Of a stretch of 52,410 nt of DNA, positions 8,017 through 16,121 are shown one piece after another. Position 1 is the first letter of the stretch. Every line of letters begins with the position of its first letter. A program made the translations under genes and the position numbers. Origin of the DNA: Candidatus Fredericiella danica (GTDB lineage: Bacteria; Chloroflexota; Anaerolineae; Caldilineales; Caldilineaceae); the NCBI GenBank assembly GCA_016713335.1, contig JADJPH010000105.1:1-52410 (forward strand), given 5' to 3'. The notes below the pieces were generated by a model. It saw nothing but the letters and a program-made list of their open reading frames with translations. It had not been told where the DNA came from and did no database searches.

Positions 8017-10320
8017 ATGAATACGCAGTCCTTACTCGAAAAGACCGAACGGATCGCTCAAATCGGCTTCTGGGAATTGAATCTGGTCACCGGCATCGGT
8101 ATCTGCTCGAGTGGATTCTTTGCCATCCACGGCATGGAAGATCCTGGCGTGGTGTACGCGAGCGATTTCCGATTCATGGGCTATCTCGAGGATATGCCGT
8201 TCATCGAGCGTGCCTATGCCGATGCGCTGACCGGGGTGCGGCCCTATGACATCGAGCATCGTATCACCCGCCGCAGCGACGCGCAATCCGTTACGTTCAT
8301 GCCTGGGGCGAGGTCGAGCGCGACGAGCAGGGCAATCCGATCCGGGTGTATGGAGCCACCCAGGACATCACAGAGCAAACAGATCAGGTTAGCGCAGGCG
8401 CAACTTGCGGCGATCGTCGAGCACACCGATGTGGCGATCTTCGGCATAGACCTCAATATCAACGTCATCAGTTGGAATCAGGGCGCCGAAAAGCTCTTTG
8501 GCTATTCTCCAGCAGAGGCATTCGGCCGTCCGCTCACTTCGTTAATTGCACCAGATCACGCCGGCGAAATTGCCAGGTATGCGCATCAACTCAGCAAGGG
8601 CGCCGTTATCTCGAACCTTGAGACACGATGCTACACCAAAGATGGCAGCATGATCCACGTGATGGTCACTATTTCCCCGGTCCGTGACGCCAATGGAGTG
8701 ATCATCGGCGGTTCATCCATTGCCCACGACATTTCGCGCCTCAAACAGATGGAAGAAGCGCTGTGTGTGCGAGATGAACGGTTGACCGCAGTGCTGGAAA
8801 ATTCCGCGGACCGCATCTGGGCGGTGGACGTCGGCTACGGCTTCGTCATATGCAATGAGTCGTTTCGCACCGGCATCATCGATCTGATTGGCCGCGAGTT
8901 CGAACCCGGTGAGTGTGTGCTTCACCCGGCTATCCCGGAACCGGCGCGCAATTTTTGGCAGGGCTGTTACGATCGGGCGCTGCGCGGTGAGACCTTTAAC
9001 GTAGAGTTGCATACGCAGTTCCAGCCAGAAATGAGACACCGGGACTACCGAGTCAGCCCAATGCGCAACGCTCGTGGCGAGATCACAGGGGTCGTCGTAT
9101 CGGATCGTGACATCACGCAGCGCACACAGGCAGAGGCCGCCTTGCGGGAGCACGAATCTAGGCTTGACGCGCTCATTGAGTCTCTAGACGAGCGAATCTG
9201 GGCCGTGGACACCGAGTACCGTTTGGTCGTTTGTAACGAACGGTTCCATGAAGGGACGACGGCAGCATTCGGGCGCCGTTATGCCACCGGCGAATGTCTC
9301 CTGGACGAACGCGTCGGTGAGGCGCCACGCACACAGTGGCAGACGTACTACGATCGTGCCTTACGGGGTGAGCGTTTGCGTGTAGAGACCCCGGCGAGCT
9401 ATCAAGACAGTACATTTGAATACTACTTCAACCCAGTGATTGATGATACCGGTCAGGTCATTGGCGCGGCTGTCCATGGCCGCGATATCACGGCGCGAAA
9501 GCAGGCGGAGGAAGCAGTCAAGATCAGCCTGACCAAGTATTTGACGCTGTTCGAGTCCGTGCCCGTCGGGATTACCATTACGAACGATCAGGGCAAGATT
9601 CTGGAGACCAATTCCGCTGCGGAGCGGGTGCTGGGGGTGCCAAGAGCAGAACACGAGCAGCGCACCTTTGACAGCTCGGAATGGATCGTGATCCGGGCTG
9701 ACGGCTCGCTGATGCCGCCGGACGAGTTTGCAAGCGTGCGCGCGCTGAAAGAACAGCGTTTGATCGAAAACAGTGAAATGGGGATGGTCAGTGGTTCCGG
9801 CAGCGTGGTTTGGATCAGCATGAATGCCACGCCGATCCAGTTGCCTGGCTATGGCGTTGTGATTGCGTACACTGACATCACCGCACGCAAGTCTATGGAG
9901 GAAGAACTGCATGATCTCAACGAACAGCTTGAACTGCGTGTGGTCGAGCGAACAGCGCAACTGGAGGCAGCGTTGGTTGAGGTGCAGCATGCCAGTGAAT
10001 TGAAAGACGCGTTTCTTGCATCCGTAAGCCATGAACTGCGCACGCCACTGACGGGCGTGCTTGGGTTAGCTGACGTCCTGGAGACGCAGACGATTGGAGA
10101 ACTCAACGAACGCCGACTCCACTACGTCCATCTAATCCACCAGAGTGGTGAACGGCTGAATGCGATGATCAGCAGTATTCTGGACTACACTGCGCTGCTC
10201 GCTGGCAAGTTCGTCTTTGAGCCGTGTCCATGCCGTCTGGTTGAGTTGGCTGCAAGCGCTCTACATCGGATCCTGCCGGCGGCAGATGCTCGCAGCATCA
10301 AACTAAAGCTGACGGCTTAA
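8017..10320 (+). CDS. Multi-PAS sensor histidine kinase, ends at in-frame stop before the ATPase domain
   Basis: A soluble sensor with at least four PAS/PAC units and no transmembrane segment. PAC signatures include GSSIAHDISRLKQMEEAL, VVSDRDITQRTQAEAAL, VHGRDITARKQAEEAV and AYTDITARKSMEEEL. A coiled linker (LNEQLELRVVERTAQLEAAL) leads to the HisKA dimerisation domain with H-box ASVSHELRTPLTG (His672). Within about 8287-8390 the first PAC is out of frame; reading one frame over restores HAWGEVERDEQGNPIRVYGA, so two compensating indels are likely. The frame stops at TAA 10318-10320, yet the downstream sequence continues as the ATPase domain in the same frame. An in-frame GTG at 7939 is an alternative start. 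A TATACT -10-like box lies at 7923-7928. Confidence 0.85.
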   Translation: MNTQSLLEKTERIAQIGFWELNLVTGIGICSSGFFAIHGMEDPGVVYASDFRFMGYLEDMPFIERAYADALTGVRPYDIEHRITRRSDAQSVTFMPGARSSATSRAIRSGCMEPPRTSQSKQIRLAQAQLAAIVEHTDVAIFGIDLNINVISWNQGAEKLFGYSPAEAFGRPLTSLIAPDHAGEIARYAHQLSKGAVISNLETRCYTKDGSMIHVMVTISPVRDANGVIIGGSSIAHDISRLKQMEEALCVRDERLTAVLENSADRIWAVDVGYGFVICNESFRTGIIDLIGREFEPGECVLHPAIPEPARNFWQGCYDRALRGETFNVELHTQFQPEMRHRDYRVSPMRNARGEITGVVVSDRDITQRTQAEAALREHESRLDALIESLDERIWAVDTEYRLVVCNERFHEGTTAAFGRRYATGECLLDERVGEAPRTQWQTYYDRALRGERLRVETPASYQDSTFEYYFNPVIDDTGQVIGAAVHGRDITARKQAEEAVKISLTKYLTLFESVPVGITITNDQGKILETNSAAERVLGVPRAEHEQRTFDSSEWIVIRADGSLMPPDEFASVRALKEQRLIENSEMGMVSGSGSVVWISMNATPIQLPGYGVVIAYTDITARKSMEEELHDLNEQLELRVVERTAQLEAALVEVQHASELKDAFLASVSHELRTPLTGVLGLADVLETQTIGELNERRLHYVHLIHQSGERLNAMISSILDYTALLAGKFVFEPCPCRLVELAASALHRILPAADARSIKLKLTA

Positions 10321-10695
10321 CCACATGATGCTGAGATCGTAAGTGACAGCGGTGGCATCTCCCAGATCCTCGCCCGGCTGCTTGATAACGCGCTCCGGTT
10401 TACGGTCGATGGTGGCCTTGTCGGGATAGATGTCACACTCGATAGCGCCAATTATTATGCGCGGGTGGCGGTATGGGATACGGGGATCGGCATCGCGCGT
10501 GAGAAGCAGGAAGAGATCTTCAGACCATTCGAGCAATTGGATCGTGGCCTGAATCGCCAGTACGGAGGGGCAGGACTGGGTCTTGCTTATGTGCTCCAAA
10601 TGGTGAAATTGCTTGGCGGATCGATTGTGGTGGAAAGCACCGTGGGGCAGGGTAGCCGCTTCATCGTGACGCTGCCGATGGCTCCTGCGAAGTAG
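10321..10695 (+). pseudogene. HATPase_c domain of the same histidine kinase, separated by an in-frame stop
   Basis: It continues in the same frame as the upstream kinase with no gap beyond the TAA at 10318-10320. It holds all ATPase motifs: N-box LARLLDNALRF, G1 AVWDTGIGIA, F-box EEIFRPFEQLDRG and G2 YGGAGLGLAYV. It has no convincing start of its own before an internal ATG at 10465, which would cut off the N-box. Either the TAA is a one-base sequencing error or the kinase is truly inactivated. No response regulator gene is adjacent. Confidence 0.8.
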
Positions 10696-10718
10696 CGAAT
10701 CTGGAAACGAATCGTAGT

Positions 10719-10753
10719 GGCGGTCCCGGAAACTCAACGCTTCCGGGACCGCC
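10719..10753. terminator. Strong hairpin between convergent genes
   Basis: A perfect 13-bp stem GGCGGTCCCGGAA (10719-10731) / TTCCGGGACCGCC (10741-10753) with a 9-nt loop lies between the convergent histidine kinase and GH81 genes. There is no T-tract on either strand, so it is a bidirectional stop or mRNA 3'-end stabiliser rather than a textbook intrinsic terminator. Confidence 0.6.
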
Positions 10754-10768
10754 CTGCTTCTCAGTTCG

Positions 10769-13474
10769 CTAACGGCTGATCATTGGGAGGAACCGAATGT
10801 TGCCGTGCACATCGGTCACGATCGTCGTGTCGTTGGCCGGCGCCGTCACTTGCACGCCATTGGAAAATGTCACGATTTTCTCCTGGTCATCGTGGTTGTG
10901 CACGACATAGGTCCATACAAAGGCCGGTGCGGCCGCAGTAAGCAGGCCGCCGTTATAGCGGACAAAGGCAGCGGCCAACGGGTCATCTGCCACGATCCAG
11001 GTGGCCTGCGAACCGAGGGCTTTCATGTTCTCCAGCCAGTAGTAGACTTGCGCCGGGCTGGTGCCGGAGTCCACATTGTTGAGATAGGGGATGGTGTCGG
11101 TGAACATGCCCGCCGCGCTCACCGGATCGTTGAACGCCAGATACTGCCAGAAGAATGGCGCCCAGTTGTCCCCGCCGGTCACCGGTGGTTGCGGGTTTGC
11201 CGTGTTGGCGGCCGGCTGCCAGCAGATGAAGGCGTCGTACGTCGCGGCCACCTGGTCATAGATGGTTTTGACGTGGTCGCGGTCCTGGCCCAGGTAGAGC
11301 GAGCCGCCAGTGACCGGCAAGACGTTGATGCCGGCCGAACAGGCGGCGGATGCGCCGAAGTAGGTTTTGGTGTTGCCCATATTGCCCCACACGATGGTCG
11401 TGAATTTCCACGGGTAGGTGCGCCCATCCGCAGTTTCCGTGTGTGGGATGATGGCTTCATCGACGTCAAACCAATACTGCTGAACGGCATTGGTCTCCGT
11501 GGTGTAGAGGTAGACGCCTAGATCGCGGATCGTGTCGTTGCCGGTGACCTCGCCCCACTGAATCAGCCCCACGGCAAAGTTGATCGCTTCAGACGAGGAT
11601 TCCTGGTTGTTGCCCGCGCCGGCGTTCGCCGCACCATTGGCCCAGCTATGACCCGCATACGGGTCGAAAAAGCGCAGAAATGGGAAGGTGGGGTCGCTGC
11701 GATCCCAGTTCGCCACATCCTTGATCAGCAGTTCAACCATCCCGCCGTACTGATCACTGGCGCCCCAATTGGGGTCGGCATCGGCCAACGCAGCCGCAGC
11801 CATGATCCAATAGCCAAAGTGGAAGTGGTGATCGTTGAGGAGGAGATCGGCGTCGTAACCGGTCGGGTAGGGAATCATCGTGCCCCACGTGTCATCCCGA
11901 TAGAGCAGCCGGTCATCGCTCGGCCCGCTGTAGGTGAGCCAATCTTCCAGGACCGGCTTGAGGGCCGTGATGAATTTGGTGCGGAGAACAGGAAGATTCG
12001 CCGTGCCGGCGATGCGGGCGAGTTCGGCGAGACGGGCCATGTCCTTGCCGTTGAAGTAGGAGTCGATGGCAGGTGTGGCGGTGGACGCACTTGCGAGATA
12101 GCTTTCGAGTGTCGCTGAATAGACCGGATCGCCACCGGCGACGCTTGGCAGCGCGTTGACAATACCGTGATAGGTCAGGGTGGTGCTGAAGCGGTTGCTA
12201 TTCACCACCTTCATCTCGCCGGCGACCGACGAATAGGTGAAGGGGGTCAGGCTGGCCATGGAGGGGGCCGAAAGGTTGAGCCACTGGTGCCGATAGAGCG
12301 ACTGCAGGGTCTCATTCAGATTACCGGCAGCGTTGTCGACCAATTGCGTGGTGACATTGAAATCGGTTGTGACCTGTGAAGCAGCAGGATCATAGCGCCA
12401 GTCCACCTGCGTGTTGACCGGCAGGGCGTACGCGCGCTGCCGATAGAATTCGAGCGTGGTGGGATCCAGGTCCGGCAAGAGTGCGATTGCAACATAGCCG
12501 CTGGCAGGCAGCCCCTGGACTGAGAAGACGCGCCAATCGCCGCTGTCGTTGTTCACACGGCCACCGCCTGTGGTGAAGAAACCAAAGTGCTGGGTCACGG
12601 GATTGGGGGTCATGCCGGTATTGGGATCCGATTGGAAGTACTGCGTGAAGCCGGCGACCCCAGGCACAGGCTGGAGCGATGGGAAAGTAGCGGTTGAGAT
12701 GCCCTGGAGTCGCAGTTCGATGCGTTCGATGTTGTCGGTCTGAATAAAGACATACGGGCTGCCGTGCAGCATCGTCGTCTCCCAACTGTGGCCCTGGCCG
12801 TCGTCTGAGAGGGCGGTGACATCCCAATCCGAATAGCGCACCAGTTTGGTGTCTTCTGCATAGATGTAGTTGCCGCCGGCATCCTTGAAGGAGAGGGTGA
12901 AGTTGGGGAGAAAGGGACGTTGGTAGGTGCGATAGGTCCCCTGGTAAATGTCGTCCGGAATGTTGAAATAGTTGGAGTAGCCCATGCGCATCTGGGTTGT
13001 GTCGACATTGCCGGGCGGGTTCGACTGAATGTTGAGCGCCCAGGGGTGGGGGAAAAGCCCTTCTGACCAGCGGTTGAGGTCGCAGGCCTTGGTCGCAGGG
13101 TTATAGTTGTTGTTGGCCTTCCAGACGATGGATGACCACCAGTCATTGGTCTGCACTGGACCTTGGAAACCGGATGCAGTCGTGGGTGTCGCAGGCCGCG
13201 TCGGTTCGACAATGATCGGCGTGGTCGTGATCTGGTAGGAACAAGCCAGGACCGAAGGTCCCTGCCGGCCCGCCGGCAATTGATCGGTATAGGAGCCGGC
13301 GCCTACCGGCACGTTGGCATCAATGTGATGGGGGGTGACAGGCTCACGGTCTTGTGGGGCAGGTGTGGCGGAGGCCGCTTGCGTTAGCAAGAGGGCGAGT
13401 GACAGGCCCAGCATAAGGGGTAGGGCAATTGCGAAGAGCGGGATCCAACGATGTCGTCGAGAGGAAGGGTGCAT
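10769..13474 (-). CDS. Secreted glycoside hydrolase family 81 endo-beta-1,3-glucanase
   Basis: About 901 residues, intact. An export signal (RRHRWIPLFAIALPLMLGLS then AASA) is followed by the GH81 fold: PVQTNDWWSSIVWK near the start of the domain, GLFPHPWALNIQS, then LNDHHFHFGYWIMAAA and the hallmark NQESSSEAINF bearing candidate catalytic glutamates. GH81 enzymes cleave beta-1,3-glucans such as laminarin, callose or fungal wall glucan. The protein ends in RFLPMISR, a short tail shared in form with the copper amine oxidase at 36051. Start 13474 (MHPSSRR) is preferred over 13498 because AAGGAGA lies 6 nt upstream. The gene is monocistronic with its own promoter-operator. Confidence 0.95.
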   Translation of the reverse strand: MHPSSRRHRWIPLFAIALPLMLGLSLALLLTQAASATPAPQDREPVTPHHIDANVPVGAGSYTDQLPAGRQGPSVLACSYQITTTPIIVEPTRPATPTTASGFQGPVQTNDWWSSIVWKANNNYNPATKACDLNRWSEGLFPHPWALNIQSNPPGNVDTTQMRMGYSNYFNIPDDIYQGTYRTYQRPFLPNFTLSFKDAGGNYIYAEDTKLVRYSDWDVTALSDDGQGHSWETTMLHGSPYVFIQTDNIERIELRLQGISTATFPSLQPVPGVAGFTQYFQSDPNTGMTPNPVTQHFGFFTTGGGRVNNDSGDWRVFSVQGLPASGYVAIALLPDLDPTTLEFYRQRAYALPVNTQVDWRYDPAASQVTTDFNVTTQLVDNAAGNLNETLQSLYRHQWLNLSAPSMASLTPFTYSSVAGEMKVVNSNRFSTTLTYHGIVNALPSVAGGDPVYSATLESYLASASTATPAIDSYFNGKDMARLAELARIAGTANLPVLRTKFITALKPVLEDWLTYSGPSDDRLLYRDDTWGTMIPYPTGYDADLLLNDHHFHFGYWIMAAAALADADPNWGASDQYGGMVELLIKDVANWDRSDPTFPFLRFFDPYAGHSWANGAANAGAGNNQESSSEAINFAVGLIQWGEVTGNDTIRDLGVYLYTTETNAVQQYWFDVDEAIIPHTETADGRTYPWKFTTIVWGNMGNTKTYFGASAACSAGINVLPVTGGSLYLGQDRDHVKTIYDQVAATYDAFICWQPAANTANPQPPVTGGDNWAPFFWQYLAFNDPVSAAGMFTDTIPYLNNVDSGTSPAQVYYWLENMKALGSQATWIVADDPLAAAFVRYNGGLLTAAAPAFVWTYVVHNHDDQEKIVTFSNGVQVTAPANDTTIVTDVHGNIRFLPMISR

Positions 13475-13533
13475 TGGTTCTCCTTGTAAATTCGTCAACG
13501 GGGGCGCCTTTGCGATTGGAAAAGCGAGGGTGC

Positions 13534-13562
13534 ATTGTCTTTAGTCGAGACTAAATTGTCAA
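13534..13562 (-). promoter_or_regulatory. GH81 promoter with palindromic operator in the spacer
   Basis: On the minus strand, -35 TTGACA (13557-13562) and -10 GACAAT (13534-13539) are 17 bp apart. Nearly the whole spacer is the inverted repeat TTTAGTC-TC-GACTAAA (13540-13555, 7-bp arms). A repressor bound there would block RNA polymerase. The arms resemble the TTTAGT/ACTAAA type associated with ROK-family sugar regulators (from memory), so glucan- or sugar-responsive repression is inferred. Confidence 0.65.
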
Positions 13563-13687
13563 CTTGACCATATTGCTTGTTGGCCGGCGCCTATCGCACG
13601 CTGTTTGCCCTGCGACTTTTGCGCTCGTGGTCACTTCGATCTACAGTTGCACCATTGATCTTTCACCTCAACGAAACGGCCTCTTCG

Positions 13688-14461
13688 ATGACTGATCCAC
13701 TGACTCTACTTGACTTTGTCCTGGCGGCACTGGCTGCGATGGCGGCAGGCGCCGTCAACGCAATTGCGGGTGGCGGTACGCTCATCAGCTTTCCGGTGCT
13801 GACCGCCATCGGGATTCCGGCGATCGCCGCCAACATTACCAATACGGTGGCGCTTACCCCCGGCTATTTAGGGGCGACGATGGCGCAAAAGGAGGACCTG
13901 GCGGGCCAACGGCGCCGGATGAAGATGCTGATTCCGGCGGCGGCGCTGGGGGGGATTGCCGGTGCGCTGTTGCTGGTGAATACGCAGGAAAAGGTCTTCC
14001 GGGAGTTGATCCCCTACTTGATCCTGTTGGCTTCATTTCTCCTGGCGATTCAGGATCCGGTGCGGAAGTGGCTGGCGCGGCGTGCAAAAGAGGGCAAGCA
14101 TATTCAGCTCAGCGAGTGGTGGACGACGGTTCCGATCTTTGTGGCTGCGATCTATGGTGGGTATTTTGGGGCGGGGCTTAGCATCATCATTCTCGCGGTG
14201 TTGGGATTGGTCATCGATGATTCGCTGACGCGGCTCAATGCGTTGAAGCAGGCGCTTGCATTTAGCGTGAATGTGGCGGCGGCGTTTTTCTTTCTTTTTT
14301 CAGGACAGGTGGTCTGGTCGATTGCGCTTGTGATGATGGTGGGGGCGATTGCCGGCGGCGCCATGGGGGGCAAGTTTGCCGGGCGCATCAAGCCCGCTAC
14401 GTTGCGATGGGTGGTTGTGACGATCGGCGTGGTCGTGGCGATTATTTATTTCGTGAGGTGA
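13688..14461 (+). CDS. TSUP-family (TauE/SafE) membrane transporter
   Basis: Hydrophobic protein of about 257 residues with roughly eight membrane segments, of the sulfite exporter TauE/SafE family. Signature regions are AVNAIAGGGTLISFPVL and NITNTVALTPGYLGA near the N-terminus, and the internal repeat YGGYFGAGLSIIILAVLGL in the second half. Family members move sulfite, sulfoacetate or other anions, but specificity cannot be inferred. The start at 13688 (MTDPLTLLDF) matches family length; an in-frame start 111 bp upstream would add a non-homologous extension. It stands alone and convergent to the radical SAM gene. Confidence 0.88.
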   Translation: MTDPLTLLDFVLAALAAMAAGAVNAIAGGGTLISFPVLTAIGIPAIAANITNTVALTPGYLGATMAQKEDLAGQRRRMKMLIPAAALGGIAGALLLVNTQEKVFRELIPYLILLASFLLAIQDPVRKWLARRAKEGKHIQLSEWWTTVPIFVAAIYGGYFGAGLSIIILAVLGLVIDDSLTRLNALKQALAFSVNVAAAFFFLFSGQVVWSIALVMMVGAIAGGAMGGKFAGRIKPATLRWVVVTIGVVVAIIYFVR

Positions 14462-14548
14462 CAAGCCGTAGATGCGGTTTTCAACCGCACACCGCCACGC
14501 CTCACACCAAACCCGGTGTACCCACCACTGCCGGGCTGCAAGCCGCAC

Positions 14549-15391
14549 CTACGATACCAGGCAGAGACCGAGGCGAGCGGCAAGGGACTGGACGGCGGTG
14601 ATCTCGGCCTGCGTGACCGCCCGCCAACTCCCCGGGCGTGCGCTGGGGGCTGATATTGTGTCAGCAGGCTGACCTCGATGCCCGGCAGCGTTCCGAGCCA
14701 GGTCAAAGCCGGCTCTGTACAGCAGGCGAAATGTCCCGGCATCAGGAGATGGCGCACGATCACCCGCTGGCTGCGGGCGTGGACGCGGGCGATGCAGCGC
14801 GTCACGTGCTCCCAATACCGCGGCATACCGCCGATCCGCTCGCCACAACCCCCCGGTCCAACGGCAGGCCCAAACTTCAGGTCGGGCAGATAGATGTCGA
14901 TCGCTCCTGCGAGCAGATTCCAGCGCCGTTTCGGATAGATACAGATTGCTGTTGAAGACGGCAGGGATGGTGCGCCGTTCGCCTGCTGCTGCCAGCGTCG
15001 CCAGGATGAAGGGTATGTGCGGGGTGGGGTCGCCGCCAATAAAGCAGACCGAAGCCGCGCCTTCGGCCTGGCGCTGCAAGATGCGTCCTGCCAACTTTTC
15101 CGGCGTGACCGTCACCCCATAGGTGGGGTGGAAGGCAAAGCGAGCGGCGGTGCAGAAGGTGCAGGTGGCGGTGCAGCCGCTAAAGAAGATGGCATGCGCC
15201 GGGCGCAGCAGCGATTCCTCGCCCATGTGGAGCATCTCGCTGGCGATGTGGCTCTGGTCTCCAACCCTGCATACGCCCTGGGCCGTCGTGCGGACTGGAC
15301 CACAGTCAAAAGGGCAGAGGCGGCAGTCACGTAGATGCAACTGCGCCGCCTGTGCGCTGGCGTTCAGGCTGTCAGCCGTGTGGATTTTCAC
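14549..15391 (-). CDS. Radical SAM protein, PflX-like (COG1313), with a shifted middle section
   Basis: N-terminal DCRLCPFDCGPVRTTAQGVC and the radical SAM cluster motif CTATCTFC (Cys73, Cys77, Cys80; CX3CX2C) identify the PflX branch, homologs of pyruvate formate-lyase activating enzyme. Such proteins bind a 4Fe-4S cluster and S-adenosylmethionine to make a 5'-deoxyadenosyl radical; the target of PflX is unknown. The frame as written stays open to 14549 but its middle is nonsense. Between about 14925 and 14640 an adjacent frame carries the true sequence (LAGAIDIYLPDLKFG, VIVRHLLMPGH, GIEVSLLTQYQP), after which the first frame resumes (QAEITAVQSLAARLG). A compensating indel pair is the simplest explanation. 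Start is GTG at 15391, 12 bp after lepB. Confidence 0.82.
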   Translation of the reverse strand: MKIHTADSLNASAQAAQLHLRDCRLCPFDCGPVRTTAQGVCRVGDQSHIASEMLHMGEESLLRPAHAIFFSGCTATCTFCTAARFAFHPTYGVTVTPEKLAGRILQRQAEGAASVCFIGGDPTPHIPFILATLAAAGERRTIPAVFNSNLYLSETALESARRSDRHLSARPEVWACRWTGGLWRADRRYAAVLGARDALHRPRPRPQPAGDRAPSPDAGTFRLLYRAGFDLARNAAGHRGQPADTISAPSARPGSWRAVTQAEITAVQSLAARLGLCLVS

Positions 15392-15403
15392 GATAGTTTT
15401 GCG

Positions 15404-15994
15404 CTAGAAGAGGGTGAACTTGTCGAGCGGCCAGTAGCGGACCCAGACCCTGCCGATGATTTCTTCGCGCTTGATCGGGCCAAAGTAGCGGCTGTCATTG
15501 CTGTTGCCCCGGTTATCACCCAACACGAAATACGAGAGCGGCTCCAAGCGAAGCGGGCGCATGTCATATTCCGAGAGATCGTGCGGGTAAGGCTCGGGTA
15601 CGGCCTGGCCATTGACATAGACGATCCCGCGCCGGATCTCCACAGTCTCGCCGGGGAGCGCAATGATGCGTTTCACCAGCATCTCGTCCATATCAGGGCG
15701 GTCAACGACCACAATCTCATCGCGCTGGGGAGAGTGCAACTTGTAGCTAAGTTTGTCAACGATCAGTCGCTGATTCGCATGCAGGTTTGGCTCCATGCTC
15801 TGACCAAAGACGACGGTCGCCTGGGCCAGGAACAGATGAACGACCATGGCAAGCACCAGCGCCGGGAGCATGACCTGCAACGCCTCTTGAACGGCGTGCC
15901 AGAGAGCGGCGCCAAAACCAGGGGAACGGGCTTCCGCTGGCGGGTCTTGCTCTGGGGTAAGATTTGATTCCGGATTCACGATTTTCCACCACAT
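15404..15994 (-). CDS. lepB: Signal peptidase I
   Basis: Membrane serine protease that removes signal peptides from exported proteins. About 196 residues with one N-terminal membrane helix (ALQVMLPALVLAMVVHLFLA), catalytic Ser66 in FGQSMEPNL and general-base Lys108 in MLVKRIIALPGE. The downstream S26 motif GDNRGNSNDSRYFGPI is complete. The start is uncertain: ATG 15994 lies about 12 nt after the predicted transcription start and has no Shine-Dalgarno; a frame extending to 16099 would run through the promoter. The radical SAM gene follows in the same direction. Confidence 0.92.
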   Translation of the reverse strand: MWWKIVNPESNLTPEQDPPAEARSPGFGAALWHAVQEALQVMLPALVLAMVVHLFLAQATVVFGQSMEPNLHANQRLIVDKLSYKLHSPQRDEIVVVDRPDMDEMLVKRIIALPGETVEIRRGIVYVNGQAVPEPYPHDLSEYDMRPLRLEPLSYFVLGDNRGNSNDSRYFGPIKREEIIGRVWVRYWPLDKFTLF

Positions 15995-16012
15995 CGATAG
16001 TTTCAAACCAAT

Positions 16013-16041
16013 AGTATACTGCCGGCGACGGCGGTTGTCTA
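16013..16041 (-). promoter_or_regulatory. Sigma70-like promoter of lepB
   Basis: Minus strand -35 TAGACA (16036-16041), 17-bp spacer, -10 TATACT (16013-16018); each hexamer is one base from consensus. The -10 lies in the palindromic AGTATACT. The predicted start point near 16006 gives lepB a very short leader, which argues against translation starts upstream of 15994. Confidence 0.6.
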
Positions 16042-16121
16042 GATTATTTCCTGTTTGCCATGCCTGTGCTAAGATGGCGAACAGCGGACGCAGTCCCACC
16101 TACCAGTCATTGGAAGAAACG

